Shown one piece after another: positions 53,501-64,000 of a stretch of 64,000 nucleotides of DNA. The notes under the pieces are model-generated. The model ran no database searches, had not been told where the DNA came from, and worked only from the letters and a program-made list of their open reading frames with translations. How positions within the stretch are numbered: the stretch's first letter is position 1; every line of letters begins with the position of its first letter. A program made the translations under genes and the position numbers. The DNA is from Macrostomum hystrix. Lineage: Eukaryota; Platyhelminthes; Macrostomidae. Location: positions 820,501-884,500 of the forward strand of contig CATNEN010000034.1 in the NCBI GenBank assembly GCA_950097015.1, written 5' to 3'.

Positions 53501-55308
53501 ATGGCTGTGAAGTAGTCGTGCGGCAGGAAGTCAGTCCCGAACACGGGCCTGAATAGCAGGTCGAAGTACATGTAAGTGTCGGTGGTTCCCGGCTTGGCAT
53601 CGGCGCCCCTCCGGGTGCTGTTCCGGTAGCGGGCGTAGATGCTCATTCGCTGCATGCTGTCCAGCACGCTCTTGTCAGCGGCCTCCTGCAGGCTCCGGAT
53701 GTTGATGTGTCGCATGCACTCCACCACCCGGGCCTTGTTGTTCTCGTCATAGTAGCAGCCGACGAACTCGGCGAGCTGTTTGGCTCGCTGCTCGCCACGG
53801 GCTCGATTCTCGGAGGCCCACCAGGCCGTCGCAGTGGCGCTCTGCATGATCGCTCGCTGGAAATAAGTCTGCGAGTAGGGCGACAGCATGTGGAAGTTCA
53901 CGGAGACGGCTCCGGCCGACTCGCCGAAGAGAGTGACGCGGTCCGGGTCACCGCCGAAGTGGCTGGAAAGGATGGAGTATCGAGGCAGCTCTGAATTAGC
54001 TCATCAAATAGGTCATAGATCATACAATGGGTCATGGCTCATACAATAGATTATAGGTCATTCAACAGGTCATAGCTTATACAATAGGTCATAGGTCATC
54101 AAAAAGCTCATAGCTCATTCAATAGGTCAGAGGTCATAGCTCATCCAATAGGTCAATGCTCATTCAACAGGTCGAAGCTCATCGAATTGGTCATTCACAA
54201 AATTTGTCGTAGCTCATCCAACAGGTCATGCCTTATCCAATAGGTCACAGGTCATTGCTCATACAATAGGTCATATGTCATTGCTCATACTATAGGTTAT
54301 AGGTCATTGCTCATAAAATTGGTCAAAGCTCATCTAATTGGTCATAGCTCATATCGTTTAAAAAGAAAGCTTTCTAAATCTATAAAATGGCGTGGACTTC
54401 AAAGCGGAATATTGGCAACCAACCGTATGTTAGCCTTGACCCATTTCATAGCCATGAGCTGGTCAGTGAGTCCCATATTGCCTGGCGCTTCAGTGTCATG
54501 CAAGAACATGAACCCGAGCGGGCCAGTGCGGTACTGCATCGACACGACCACAACATCGCCTTTGGCGGCTAGGACAGCACCATCGTAGACGTCCAACGAG
54601 GCGGAGCCGGTAGAGAATGAGCCGCCGTAGATCCAGATCATCACGGCCAGGGGCCTGCCGGCTGTCTCTGCCGGGGTCCACACGTTCAGGTAAAGGCAGT
54701 CCTCAGACATCTCTGTGTTGTTCCACCACATGACGAAGGCTTTGTTCTGGAATCCGGTTTGGGCGTGAAGCTTTGTGTTGCTTTTAGGACAGGGGGAGGC
54801 GTCAATTCCAGCAGAGTTTCTAGCCCAGCTAATGTTGGTATTTCATCGTTTTCAATAAAGCCATACATACCGCAGTTTCAAATTCCCTGGGAAACATCGG
54901 ATGATAATAGCAGGTCTTCGGCTTAGTGAAGGCTCGAAACGGCCGCTCCGCGCTGCCAACTGGAGCGTCGAGAGGCTCGGCGCGTTGAAATCTCAGCCGG
55001 CCGACAGGGGGCTTGGCAAAGGGCACGCCCATGTAGTGCCAAACGGAGCGGCTGCTCACAATCCGCTTGTAGCCAAGCAGCACAGATCCGTCGTCTAGGA
55101 CGGCGCGTCGATTCTGGGCGCCGTTCGGTCCGACATCGTCGCCGATGCTGGCGCCGGCGCTGCTGCGCGCGGCGCCGCTGAATGCCATTGCCGAGCAGCC
55201 GGGCGATAGAAGCAATGAGAAGAGAAGCAACGGAAGCAGCACCGGCGTTTGGGATGATGTCCTTGATGAAGATAGGTCTGAAGATGCACTGGCGATGATG
55301 GCGGACAT
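47574..55308 (-). CDS. ACHE: Acetylcholinesterase-like carboxylesterase, five exons
   Basis: Minus-strand exons 55308-54871, 54746-54424, 53962-53463, 50788-50200 and 47781-47574 join in frame to 685 aa. It should hydrolyse choline esters outside the cell. A hydrophobic signal segment lies at about 22-40. The catalytic triad is complete: Ser269 in GESAGA, Glu426 in KDEG, His572 in MHGYE. The choline-binding Trp (W153, Torpedo W84) sits in [12 protein letters not shown]; Trp568 in PEWTG and Phe429 (Torpedo F330) are also kept. The oxyanion-hole motif is GGSF (Ser189), not GGGF, and Torpedo F331 is Trp430. The C-terminus (NFAKTGNPN, then CQFW) stops after about 15 residues with no GPI-signal or tetramerisation tail, which suggests a soluble secreted form. 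An acceptor (GTCCCTCAG) ends just before 55350 in the leader. It could be a divergent cholinesterase paralogue rather than the synaptic enzyme. Confidence 0.92.
47782..48190. other. Unique part of AChE intron 4
   Basis: Non-repetitive sequence next to exon 5. Nothing else is recognised. Confidence 0.5.
48195..50140. repeat. 31-bp minisatellite, AChE intron 4
   Basis: About 63 copies of AGCTAGATCTACTCAGCTTT followed by CTGGATTGGGC, with the last part varying (ATCGGGT, ATAAGGC, ATAAAGC). The invariant AGATCT half contrasts with the variable end. It is the longest single array in the window and ends about 60 bases from exon 4. Confidence 0.98.
50805..51560. repeat. 31-bp minisatellite, AChE intron 3
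   Basis: About 24 copies of GAGTGTTCTAACTGCACAAT followed by CTGATTCCATA, with TTCC/TGCC variants. It begins about 15 bases from exon 4 in a decayed form. Confidence 0.97.
51587..51644. repeat. 25-bp inverted repeat, hairpin with 8-base loop
   Basis: Arm 51587-51611 begins GATGCTGCTGGTGCCGTTT; arm 51620-51644 ends AAACGGCACCAGCAGCATC. They pair over 25 bases with a single G-T wobble and a loop GTTCTTTG. The 58-base stem-loop lies in AChE intron 3 between two minisatellites and could be a short hairpin RNA precursor or a tiny MITE remnant. Confidence 0.9.
51645..52167. other. Unique part of AChE intron 3
   Basis: Non-repetitive sequence between the hairpin and the next array. No exon seen. 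Confidence 0.5.
52168..53415. repeat. 21-bp two-type minisatellite, AChE intron 3
   Basis: About 59 copies of GTAAGAGAGTGACAACCTTCT or the same with CCTCCA at the end; the two types are clustered in runs. On the transcribed (minus) strand the TTCT type reads CACTCTCTTACAG, like a 3' splice site, while the CCA type reads TTACTGG and lacks the AG. All frames stay open because 21 is a multiple of 3. Confidence 0.97.
53995..54355. repeat. Degenerate TAGGTCATAGCTCAT repeats, AChE intron 2
   Basis: Loose repeats mixing AATAGGTCATAGCTCATACA and shorter forms fill most of the 461-bp intron. An older, decayed array. Confidence 0.85.
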
Positions 55309-55434
55309 TTTTCTGTCGTTGAACAGTCGATCATAGCCAGGGCTGTGGGACTGAGGGACAAGAGGGATTAATGTGGGAGGATTGACTAGATTGGTAAAAT
55401 CACAAGCATAATAACTTTCTGTACAGGGACTGAG

Positions 55435-56782
55435 GTCACAAGTCGAATAGGGTGGTGGGTGCGCGAAGAAAGGGAGGTGACACACTGAATGGGGTGGTGG
55501 GGTTAAGGAGTGAGGCATCTAGTGGAATAACGGGGTGGTGGGGTCAAGGAGTGAGGCATCTAGTGGAATAACGGGGTGGTGGGGTCAAGGAGTGAGTCAT
55601 CTAGTGGAATAACGGGGTGGTGGGGTCAAGGAGTGAGGAGGCTAGTGGAATAACGGGGTGGTGGGGTCAAGGAGTGAGAAGGCTAGTGGAATAACGGGGT
55701 GGTGGGGTCAAGGAGTGAGGCATCTAGTGGAATAACGGGGTGGTGGGGTCAAGGAGTGAGGAGGCTAGTGGAATAACGGGGTGGTGGGGTCAAGGAGTGA
55801 GGCAGCTAGTGGAATAACGGGGTGGTGGGGTCAAGGAGTGAGAAGGCTAGTGGAATAACGGGGTGGTGGGGTCAAGGAGTGAGGAGGCTAGTGGAATAAC
55901 GGGGTGGTGGGGTCAAGGAGTGAGGAGGCTAGTGGAATAACGGGGTGGTGGGGTCAAGGAGTGAGGAGGCTAGTGGAATAACGGGGTGGTGGGGTCAAGG
56001 AGTGAGGAGGCTAGTGGAATAACGGGGTGGTGGGGTCAAGGAGTGAGGCATCTAGTGGAATAACGGGGTGGTGGGGTCAAGGAGTGAGGCAGCTAGTGGA
56101 ATAACGGGGTGGTGGGGTCAAGGAGTGAGGCATCTAGTGGAATAACGGGGTGGTGGGGTCAAGGAGTGAGTCATCTAGTGGAATAACGGGGTGGTGGGGT
56201 CAAGGAGTGAGGAGGCTAGTGGAATAACGGGGTGGTGGGGTCAAGGAGTGAGGAGGCTAGTGGAATAACGGGGTGGTGGGGTCAAGGAGTGAGTCATCTA
56301 GTGGAATAACGGGGTGGTGGGGTCAAGGAGTTAGTCATCTAGTGGAATAACGGGGTGGTGGGGTCAAGGAGTGAGGCAGCTAGTGGAATAACGGGGTGGT
56401 GGGGTCAAGGAGTGAGGAGGCTAGTGGAATAACGGGGTGGTGGGGTCAAGGAGTGAGTCATCTAGTGGAATAACGGGGTGGTGGGGTCAAGGAGTTAGTC
56501 ATCTAGTGGAATAACGGGGTGGTGGGGTCAAGGAGTGAGGCAGCTAGTGGAATAACGGGGTGGTGGGGTCAAGGAGTGAGAAGGCTAGTGGAATAACGGG
56601 GTGGTGGGGTCAAGGAGTGAGGAGGCTAGTGGAATAACGGGGTGGTGGGGTCAAGGAGTGAGGAGGCTAGTGGAATAACGGGGTGGTGGGGTCAAGGAGT
56701 GAGGAGGCTAGTGGAATAACGGGGTGGTGGGGTCAAGGAGTGAGGAGGCTAGTGGAATAACGGGGTGGTGGGGTCAAGGAGT
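55435..56782. repeat. 41-bp G-rich minisatellite upstream of AChE
   Basis: About 32 copies of GGAATAACGGGGTGGTGGGG followed by TCAAGGAGTGAGG and a variable AGGCTAGT, CATCTAGT or CAGCTAGT. It starts about 85 bases beyond the first leader acceptor and so occupies the AChE promoter side or a 5' intron. Confidence 0.97.
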
Positions 56783-56789
56783 GCCTTTT

Positions 56790-57340
56790 CTACATACTCG
56801 TAGATTAGGTTCATCGCTATTTCGATTTACGTGGAGCTACAGTAAGAATTAAATTGAAACATTTTAGATTAAAAAAGTGGTTTCTTCTTCAATCAGGTTT
56901 GTCGTTACAGAGTGTTGCCTTTCAATCAGTGTAGCTTATCTTTTCGTGCGAGGACAAACAAGGTCAACTCTGCGTGGGCGGCAGAAGAGGTCGAGTAGTA
57001 GAATTGGGATTTCGAATGGGATGAGCGGACTAACTAGATGCGCATTCCGCGGAATTATCGGATAAAAAAGCTGATTCGAAAGAGAAAAAATGCACATTTT
57101 TGCGAAATAAATTAGAAGCAGAGGCGCGTGCCCAACAGCGGACGCCACTGGTCCTGGCCACTCGCTAATCTGCTGCTAGCCAAGCCTGACGGATGCACCC
57201 AGCAACCAGAATCTGGAGACTGATGGGATGAAGGACAGAAAACTGTCGGAAAAGATATGCTTCTTCATTTGTTCCGATTTCTTATTGGCATATGAGGAGC
57301 ATTATGATTAAATATATTATTGATTAAAAATAATCATTGA
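56790..57340. other. Intergenic, nothing recognised
   Basis: No open frame or element that I can support. Confidence 0.5.
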
Positions 57341-57341
57341 T

Positions 57342-57664
57342 TACACCTGCCCCAATCGGGCCAGATGTGCAGCCGGCAGCACAGCTGCAGTTATTGCGCG
57401 GCGCATCCGAACACTGCGTACGGCTGTTCAGTCCATGGACTGGGGGGACGCCACATCCACCCTCAATTTCCCCACCTGAATGCTGGTACACATTTAACAG
57501 CTGGGTGAACTGAAGCAATGTGGAATTAAGTGTCTTGCTAAAGGACACTTAGGACAGGGGGAAACTAAAGGACACTTCCCGACAAATTGTTCCAGTGGAG
57601 TCGGGAATCGAACCCCGACCTTCAAGTCGTGAGTCCGACGCACTAACCACTAGGCTACAACCCC
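57342..57664 (-). mobile_element. tRNA-derived SINE, fullest copy
   Basis: On the minus strand: TGTAGCCTAGTGGTTAGTGC (A box region), GGGTTCGATTCCCGACTCC (B box), TCCTTTAGCAAGACACTTAA, CCCAGCTGTT, GTCCCCCCAGTCCATGGACT, ending GGGGCAGGTGTAATCAATGA. It carries a small internal duplication around TAAAGGACACTT. Pol III promoter boxes are intact by eye. Confidence 0.92.
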
Positions 57665-58154
57665 CTTTAGGAATGAGGAATAAAACTGAATTCAAACTTA
57701 CGTTAAATAAATAAACATGCAAACGAGAATTGTTGTGTATAGTATAAATTAAAATAACTGAAATATTCATTCTATGTGACAGACAGACTTACATAAGTCA
57801 TAGGACTTCCTCATCTGCCGCACACCACAGTTCCTTCCTGACTGTCCGAATCCGTGGTCAGGGTTGACCACCTTGAACGCTGCGATTGTCGCGTTGAGCT
57901 TTGAAAGTTACTCAAGCCTGCCTCCCCAATAGTTCGCCAGCAGCTCTAACTTCGCCTCTTTAAAAAAACCAATGTATGAGGAAGGAAAGACTGAACTCAA
58001 TTTGAGCGACGATCATTGGCTAACAGCACTTCAGCCAATCAGATAAAGCCAAGATTCGCAACTGCTCCGCAACAGTAAAATCTGTGCTACATGCCAGTTC
58101 TGCGTTTGAAATTGTAACAAGCCTTTCATAGTTTGTTGTTTTAGCTTTCGAAAC
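57665..58154. other. Intergenic, nothing recognised
   Basis: Unique sequence between the SINE and the YGYDSS-type arrays. Confidence 0.5.
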
Positions 58155-60600
58155 TAGAACTTTATGCGTAGCTAGAATCATAGCCATTAGTACATTCGTA
58201 GCTGTAGCTAGAATCATAGCCATTAGTACATTCGTAGCCGTAGCTTGAATCATAGCCATTAGTACATTCGTAGCTGTAGCTTGAATCATAGCCATTAGTA
58301 CATTCGTAGCTGTAGCTAGAATCATAGCCATTAGTACATTCGTAGCCGTAGCTAGAATCATAGCCATTAGTACATTCGTAGCTGTAGCTAGAATCATAGC
58401 CATTAGTACATTCGTAGCCGTAGCTAGAATCATAGCCATTAGTACATTCTTAGCCGTAGCTAGAATCATAGCCATTAGTACATTCGTAGCCGTAGCTAGA
58501 ATCATAGCCATTAGTACATTCGTAGCTGTAGCTAGAATCATAGCCATTAGTACATTCGTAGCTGTAGCTAGAATCATAGCCATTAGTACATTCGTAGCCG
58601 TAGCTAGAATCATAGCCATTAGTACTCGTACATTCGTAGCTGTAGCTAGAATCATAGCCATTAGTACATTCGTAGCTGTAGCTAGAATCATAGCCATTAG
58701 TACAGTCGTAGCCGTAGCTAGAATCATAGACGTAGCTAGAATTGTAGCCGTAGCTAGAATCGTAACCGTAGCTAGAATCGTAGCCGTAGCTAGAATCATA
58801 AACGTAGCTAGATTCATAGCCGTAGCTCGAATCATAGCCGTAGCTAGAATCATAGCCGTAGCTAGAATCGTAGCCGTAGCAGAATCGTAGCCGTAGCTTG
58901 AATCATAGCCATTAGTACATTCGTAGCTGTAGCTTGAATCATAGCCATTAGTACATTCGTAGCTGTAGCTAGAATCATAGCCATTAGTACATTCGTAGCC
59001 GTAGCTAGAATCATAGCCATTAGTACATTCGTAGCTGTAGCTAGAATCATAGCCATTAGTACATTCGTAGCCGTAGCTAGAATCATAGCCATTAGTACAT
59101 TCTTAGCCGTAGCTAGAATCATAGCCATTAGTACATTCGTAGCCGTAGCTAGAATCATAGCCATTAGTACATTCGTAGCTGTAGCTAGAATCATAGCCAT
59201 TAGTACATTCGTAGCTGTAGCTAGAATCATAGCCATTAGTACATTCGTAGCCGTAGCTAGAATCATAGCCATTAGTACTCGTACATTCGTAGCTGTAGCT
59301 AGAATCATAGCCATTAGTACATTCGTAGCTGTAGCTAGAATCATAGCCATTAGTACAGTCGTAGCCGTAGCTAGAATCATAGACGTAGCTAGAATTGTAG
59401 CCGTAGCTAGAATCGTAACCGTAGCTAGAATCGTAGCCGTAGCTAGAATCATAAACGTAGCTAGATTCATAGCCGTAGCTCGAATCATAGCCGTAGCTAG
59501 AATCATAGCCGTAGCTAGAATCGTAGCCGTAGCAGAATCGTAGCCGTAGCTTGAATCATAGCCATTAGTACATTCGTAGCTGTAGCTTGAATCATAGCCA
59601 TTAGTACATTCGTAGCTGTAGCTTGAATCAAAGCCATTAGTACATTCGTAGCTGTAGCTTGAATCATAGCCATAGCTAGAATCGTAGCCGTAGCTAGAAT
59701 CGAAATCCGAAGCTAGAATCATAGCCGTAGCTAGAATCATAAACGTAGCTAGAATCATTAACGTAGCTAGAATCGTAGCCGTAGTTAGAATTGTAGCCGT
59801 AGCTAGAATCGTAGCCGTAGATAGAATCGTAGCCGTAGCTAGAATCATAACCCTAGCTAGAATCGTAGCCGTAGCTAGAATCGTAGCCGTAGCTAGAATC
59901 GTAGCCGTAGCTAGAATCATAAACGTAGCTAGAATCATAAACGTAGCTAGAATCATAAACGTAGCTAGAATCATAGCCTTAGCTGGAATCATAAACGTAG
60001 TTAGAATCGTATCCGTAGATTGAATCGTAGCCGTAGCTAGAATCGTAGCCGTATCTAGAATCGAAAGCCGTATCTAGAATCGAAAGCCGTAGCTAGAATC
60101 GAAAGCCGTAGCTAGAATCGTAGCCGTATCTAGAATCGAAAGCCGTAGCTAGAATCGTAGCCGTAGCTGGAATCGTAGCCGTATCTAGAATCGAAAGCCG
60201 TAGCTAGAATCGTAGCCGTAGCTGGAATCGTAGCCGTATCTAGAATCGAAAGCCGTAGCTAGAATCGTAGCCGTATCTAGAATCGAAAGCCGTTGCTAGA
60301 ATCGTAGCCGTGGCTAGACCCGTAGCCGTATCTAGAATCGTAGCCGTAGCTAGAATCGTAGCCGTAGCTAGAATCGTAGCCGTAGCTAGAATCGTAGCCG
60401 TAGCTAGAATCGTAGCCGTAGCTAGAATCGTAGCCGTAGCTAGAATCGTAGCCGTAGCTAGAATCGTAGCCGTAGCTAGAATCGTAGCCGTTGCTAGAAT
60501 CGTAGCCGTAGCTAGAATCGTAGCCGTAGCTAGAATCGTAGCCGTTGCTAGAGTCGTAGCCGTTGCTAGAATCGTAGCCGTAGCTAGAATCATGGCCACA
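58155..60600 (-). repeat. 18-bp YGYDSS-type array with 30-36 bp derivative, minus orientation
   Basis: Minus-strand unit AGCTACGGCTACGATTCT (YGYDSS) alternates with a longer unit adding GAATGTACTAATGGCTATG (ECTNGYD). A 653-bp block is duplicated in tandem: AGCAGAATCG at 58878 and 59531, the aberrant AGTACTCGTACATT at 58621 and 59274, and CATTCTTAGCC at 58446 and 59099 all recur at that spacing. Units with an extra base (GGCTTTCGATTCT) or missing AGC shift the frame repeatedly, so no single long YGYDSS frame survives. Confidence 0.93.
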
Positions 60601-60604
60601 CATA

Positions 60605-61105
60605 TTCTCTAGTAACTTACATGGAAGGCTAGTTTTGTAGAAATGGCTAGAACAGAGGCTTAAGACACTGACGGCAGAGTTTGTAGATAGAGGGGATTAT
60701 TGCTGATGGGATTACCGATCGCAATGGGAGTGCTTACTAGGGCTTCCCCGAAAATGAAAAAATGCTAATCAGGGATGCTAATCACACGCCGTGTCCTGTA
60801 GCGTGCAGCATGGGCAGAGTGAGTCGAAAGAGCATACAACAGGAAGCCCTGATCCCCTGTGGGAGTTATTGACACCTCTAGCCCCATCAGCTCAGTGGCT
60901 ATCGACCTCGGCTGACTTTGTTTTGGGGACGCGAACCGGTCTCCGAGAGACAGATTTCACAATTCACACTGTGATAATTTGCTAATTTTAAAAGCCTGGA
61001 TTTGATGAGGCAAAAATGATTTTGCTGGCTTTACAGCCGATCTCCCACTGTCTCCCACTCACAAATCCCTCAAAAGCCCTCACTATCTCACTCCCACACT
61101 CCCTG
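60605..61105. other. Spacer between opposed arrays
   Basis: Unique sequence forming the centre of the large inverted arrangement. No gene seen. Confidence 0.5.
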
Positions 61106-61109
61106 GCTA

Positions 61110-61850
61110 GGGCTATTATTTTAGCTACTGCTAGGATCCAAGGTACTGCTAGGATTGTAGCTACTGCTAGGATTATAGCAACGGCTACGATTCTAGCTAC
61201 GGTTATGATTCTAGCTACGGTTATGATTCGAGCTACGGCTACGATTCTAGCTACGGCTACGATTCGAGCTACGGCTAAGATTCTAGCTACGGCTATGATT
61301 CTAGCTACGGCTACGATTCTAGCTACGGCTACGATTCTAGCTACGGCTATGATTCGAGCTACGGCTATGATTCGAGCTATGGCTATTATTCCAGCTACGT
61401 CTATGATTCTACCTTGGGCTATGATTCCAGCTACGGCAATGATTCCAGCTACGGCTATGATTCCAGCTACGGCTATGATTCCAGCTACGGCTATGATTCC
61501 AGCTACGGCTATGATTCTACCTTGGGCTATGATTCCAGCTACGGCAATGATTCGAGCTTGGGCTATGATTCGAGCTTGGGCTACGATTCGAGCTATGGCT
61601 ATGATTCCAGCGACGGCTATGATTCCAGCGACGGCTATGATTCCAGCGACGGCTATGATTCCAGCGACGGCTATGATTCTAGCTACAACTTTTATTCTTA
61701 CTACGGCTACGGATCTAGCTACGGCTACGATTCTAGCTACGGCTACGATACTATTATAGTTACGGTTATGATTCTAGCTGCGGCTATGATTTCAGCCACG
61801 TTTATGATTCCAGCTATGATTATGGTTATGACAGACATCATGGTTAAGTG
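61110..61850 (+). pseudogene. YGYDSS-type array in plus orientation, possible broken gene
   Basis: The same 18-bp unit as at 58-60.6 kb, now on the plus strand. From 61278 to about 61745 one frame reads YGYDSS repeats with SYGND, TLGYD and SDGYD variants. Near 61748 an indel shifts the frame. After it, the former frame continues as SYGYDSSCGYDFSHVYDSS and ends in YDYGYDRHHG with a TAA stop at 61846-61848. An in-frame TAA (about 61272) lies upstream and no ATG starts the frame. This looks like the remains of a Tyr-rich repeat protein gene, or a gene whose repeat was mis-sequenced; it could equally be plain satellite DNA. Confidence 0.35.
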
Positions 61851-61859
61851 AATTCAAAA

Positions 61860-62200
61860 CTTTGAGGGTTATTTTTTAGGAGAACAATAAACACGGCATA
61901 CCAGGCAAGTTGAACTTCCGGCCAACAAGGGCAAGCAAGAAAAGTTGCGTGCTTGCTGGCTGTTGATGACAACTTTGATTTTATGCCATGTCCCCAGATT
62001 GCCCAAGTTAACATAGCTCACGAAATCAGCCACAGAACAGAAACGAGAGTTTCCATCCGGAAGCAACATTTTTTGTCGGACCTGTTCTGGACTTAGAATC
62101 AACTGCACTGATTTAATTGTTGTTTTGCTCGAGACAACTCTCAGCAGTGTAAAGCAAAGGATGCTTTACACTATGGTCCGAAAAATAGATTATGACAGCT
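61860..62200. other. Intergenic, nothing recognised
   Basis: Unique sequence between arrays. No supported gene. Confidence 0.5.
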
Positions 62201-62204
62201 GATG

Positions 62205-62995
62205 AACTGAAGGACAGGGTGGAGAACAGCTCAAGGACTGGGTGGAGAACAGCTCAAGGACAGGGTGGAGAACAGCTCAAGGACTGGGTGGAGAACAGCT
62301 CAAGGACAGGGTGGAGAACAGCTCAAGGACAGGGTGGAGAACAGCTCAAGGACTGGGTGGAGAACAGCTCAAGGACAGGGTGGAGAACAGCTCAAGGACT
62401 GGGTGGAGAACAGCTCAAGGACAGGGTGGAGAACAGCTCAAGGACTGGGTGGAGAACAGCTCAAGGACAGGGTGGAGAACAGCTCAAGGACAGGGTGGAG
62501 AACAGCTCAAGGACTGGGTGGAGAACAGCTCAAGGACAGGGTGGAGAACAGCTCAAGGACTGGGTGGAGAACAGCTCAAGGACAGGGTGGAGAACAGCTC
62601 AAGGACAGGGTGGAGAACAGCTCAAGGACTGGGTGGAGAACAGCTCAAGGACAGGGTGGAGAACAGCTCAAGGACTGGGTGGAGAACAGCTCAAGGACAG
62701 GGTGGAGAACAGCTCAAGGACTGGGTGGAGAACAGCTCAAGGACAGGGTGGAGAACAGCTCAAGGACTGGGTGGAGAACAGCTCAAGGACAGGGTGGAGA
62801 ACAGCTCAAGGACAGGGTGGAGAACAGCTCAAGGACTGGGTGGAGAACAGCTCAAGGACAGGGTGGAGAACAGCTCAAGGACAGGGTGGAGAACAGCTCA
62901 AGGACAAGGTGGTGAACAGCTCAAGGACAGGGTAGAGAACAGCTCAAGGACAGGGTGGAGAACAGCTCAAGGACAGGGTGGAGAACAGCTCAAGG
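62205..62995. repeat. 23-bp minisatellite
   Basis: About 34 copies of GGTGGAGAACAGCTCAAGGA plus CTG or CAG. The two types alternate irregularly. All three plus frames are open (ENSSRTGW type), an artefact of a stop-free unit. Confidence 0.97.
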
Positions 62996-62999
62996 AGAA

Positions 63000-63775
63000 G
63001 GAGATCACCTGCCTTCTCCGGCGAACTTTAAGATTCCATCGGTAAAGACGGTCTCTGACTGCGATGTCTCAAGTTATTGCATACAAATAAACTAAATCGA
63101 AGTTATCCTGTAATCCTGCGTTCCGATCGGTAAGTGCTGCATTCGTGTCTGTCCTTTCGGAGTGCCAGGCCTGTACGGAGTACTGTATCTTACTTAGAAC
63201 TGTGTGATTATATTGATTATTCGTATTATACTTAATAGTACTGTAGGCCGGACATCCCAAACCGACCACAGTCACTACAATAGATTGCTTACTCAGAAAT
63301 CACAATTCATAATTCACTGTTTGCCTCGGTAAAAGAAATGCATGGGCAACCCTATTGGTCTCGAACGGACCCATTTAATTAACAAAGAGCCCGCGAGGAC
63401 ACACCTCAGGCAACGGGTGTCAGGTGACAATGGTGGCGAGTTAGTTACTGACAGGATGCAGATGAAGCTGGTGTAGCTAATCAGGCAGTCGCACGGATAT
63501 TGAGCAACAGGAGATGCATCAACTGGACATCAAAGAGACCGGCCTACAAGACTCGGTCCCTGCCTCACAGCAGTTTTGCGCAGTGAGGAAGAACAGGAAG
63601 AGGGGAAATTTTCCCACCTAATTAGAAATAAAACCGCATCCACTCTCCCGCATTGAATATTTGCCTCGATTTTATCACTTTGAGTCTCAGCTCAAAATGG
63701 GATGTGACTATGGTTACTGACAAACTGGAAGAAAGTTATCTAACCGTCTGAGATCATTGCTTTGGGTAGCCGTGA
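63000..63775. other. Intergenic, nothing recognised
   Basis: Unique-looking sequence with no gene, RNA or element that I can support. Confidence 0.5.
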
Positions 63776-63789
63776 TTGGACAAGCAGAG

Positions 63790-64000
63790 ATGAAGGGATC
63801 CACATGTGTGAGATGAAGGGATTGGGAAACTGGGATTCACTTGTGAGAGATGAAGGGATTGGGAAACTGGGATTCACTTGTGTGAGATGAAGGGATTGGG
63901 AAAGACGGATTCACTTGTGTGAGATGAAGGGATTGGGAAACTGGGATTCACTTGTGTGAGATGAAGGGATTGGGAAAGAGGGATTCACTTGTGTGAGATG
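63790..64000. repeat. 37-bp minisatellite running off the window
   Basis: Copies of GAGATGAAGGGATTGGGAAA followed by CTGGGATTCACTTGTGT, with a GACGGATT or GAGGGATT variant. The array is cut by the window end. Confidence 0.95.

Noticed and set aside
52025-53515. 496-aa frame of [14 protein letters not shown] repeats
   Set aside because: It runs antisense through AChE intron 3 and into exon 3; the 21-bp period keeps all frames open.
61016-61759. 247-aa ILATA frame
   Set aside because: It is the frame shifted relative to YGYDSS in an 18-bp stop-free repeat; no support for coding.

Overview
The window looks like nuclear DNA from an invertebrate metazoan, most likely a lophotrochozoan. The evidence is spliced genes with GT/AG introns, two neuropeptide F (NPF) precursors ending in RQRF-G-KR, a cholinesterase, a front-end fatty acid desaturase, a group I PAK kinase and a bestrophin. 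The very high density of minisatellites, and splice acceptors sitting just before several start codons, would fit a free-living flatworm such as Macrostomum. That assignment is inference only.

Layout. 51-1134 (+): secreted C-type-lectin-like protein, two exons. 2981-9171 (+): bestrophin, four exons, 595 aa. 10769-14730 (-): cytochrome b5/front-end desaturase, six exons, 426 aa, tail-to-tail with the bestrophin. 17885-18320 and 20190-20717 (-): tandem NPF precursor genes, each with the phase-2 intron inside the Arg codon of RxRF that is typical of the NPY/NPF family. 21-24 kb: SINE, a 500-bp perfect TATC tract, a 150-bp tandem repeat and a Penelope-like terminal fragment. 24-29 kb: AT-rich, apparently gene-free, with a complete 421-bp non-autonomous DNA transposon. 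29029-34982 (+): group I PAK, four exons, 537 aa. 35-47 kb: successive minisatellites, with one orphan candidate coding exon at 40544-40758. 47574-55308 (-): acetylcholinesterase-like gene, five exons, 685 aa. 57-64 kb: a SINE, two opposed arrays of an 18-bp unit that reads YGYDSS, and more minisatellites.

Most of the non-coding sequence is tandem repeat. Nearly every longer intron carries its own array with an unrelated sequence but a similar unit length (mostly 18-41 bp). Most long open frames in the window are repeat artefacts, because units whose length is a multiple of 3 stay open in several frames. The genes do not form one pathway. The only functional cluster is the NPF pair. All exon joins given here were derived by hand from reading frame, splice dinucleotides and protein-family similarity remembered from knowledge, not from any search.
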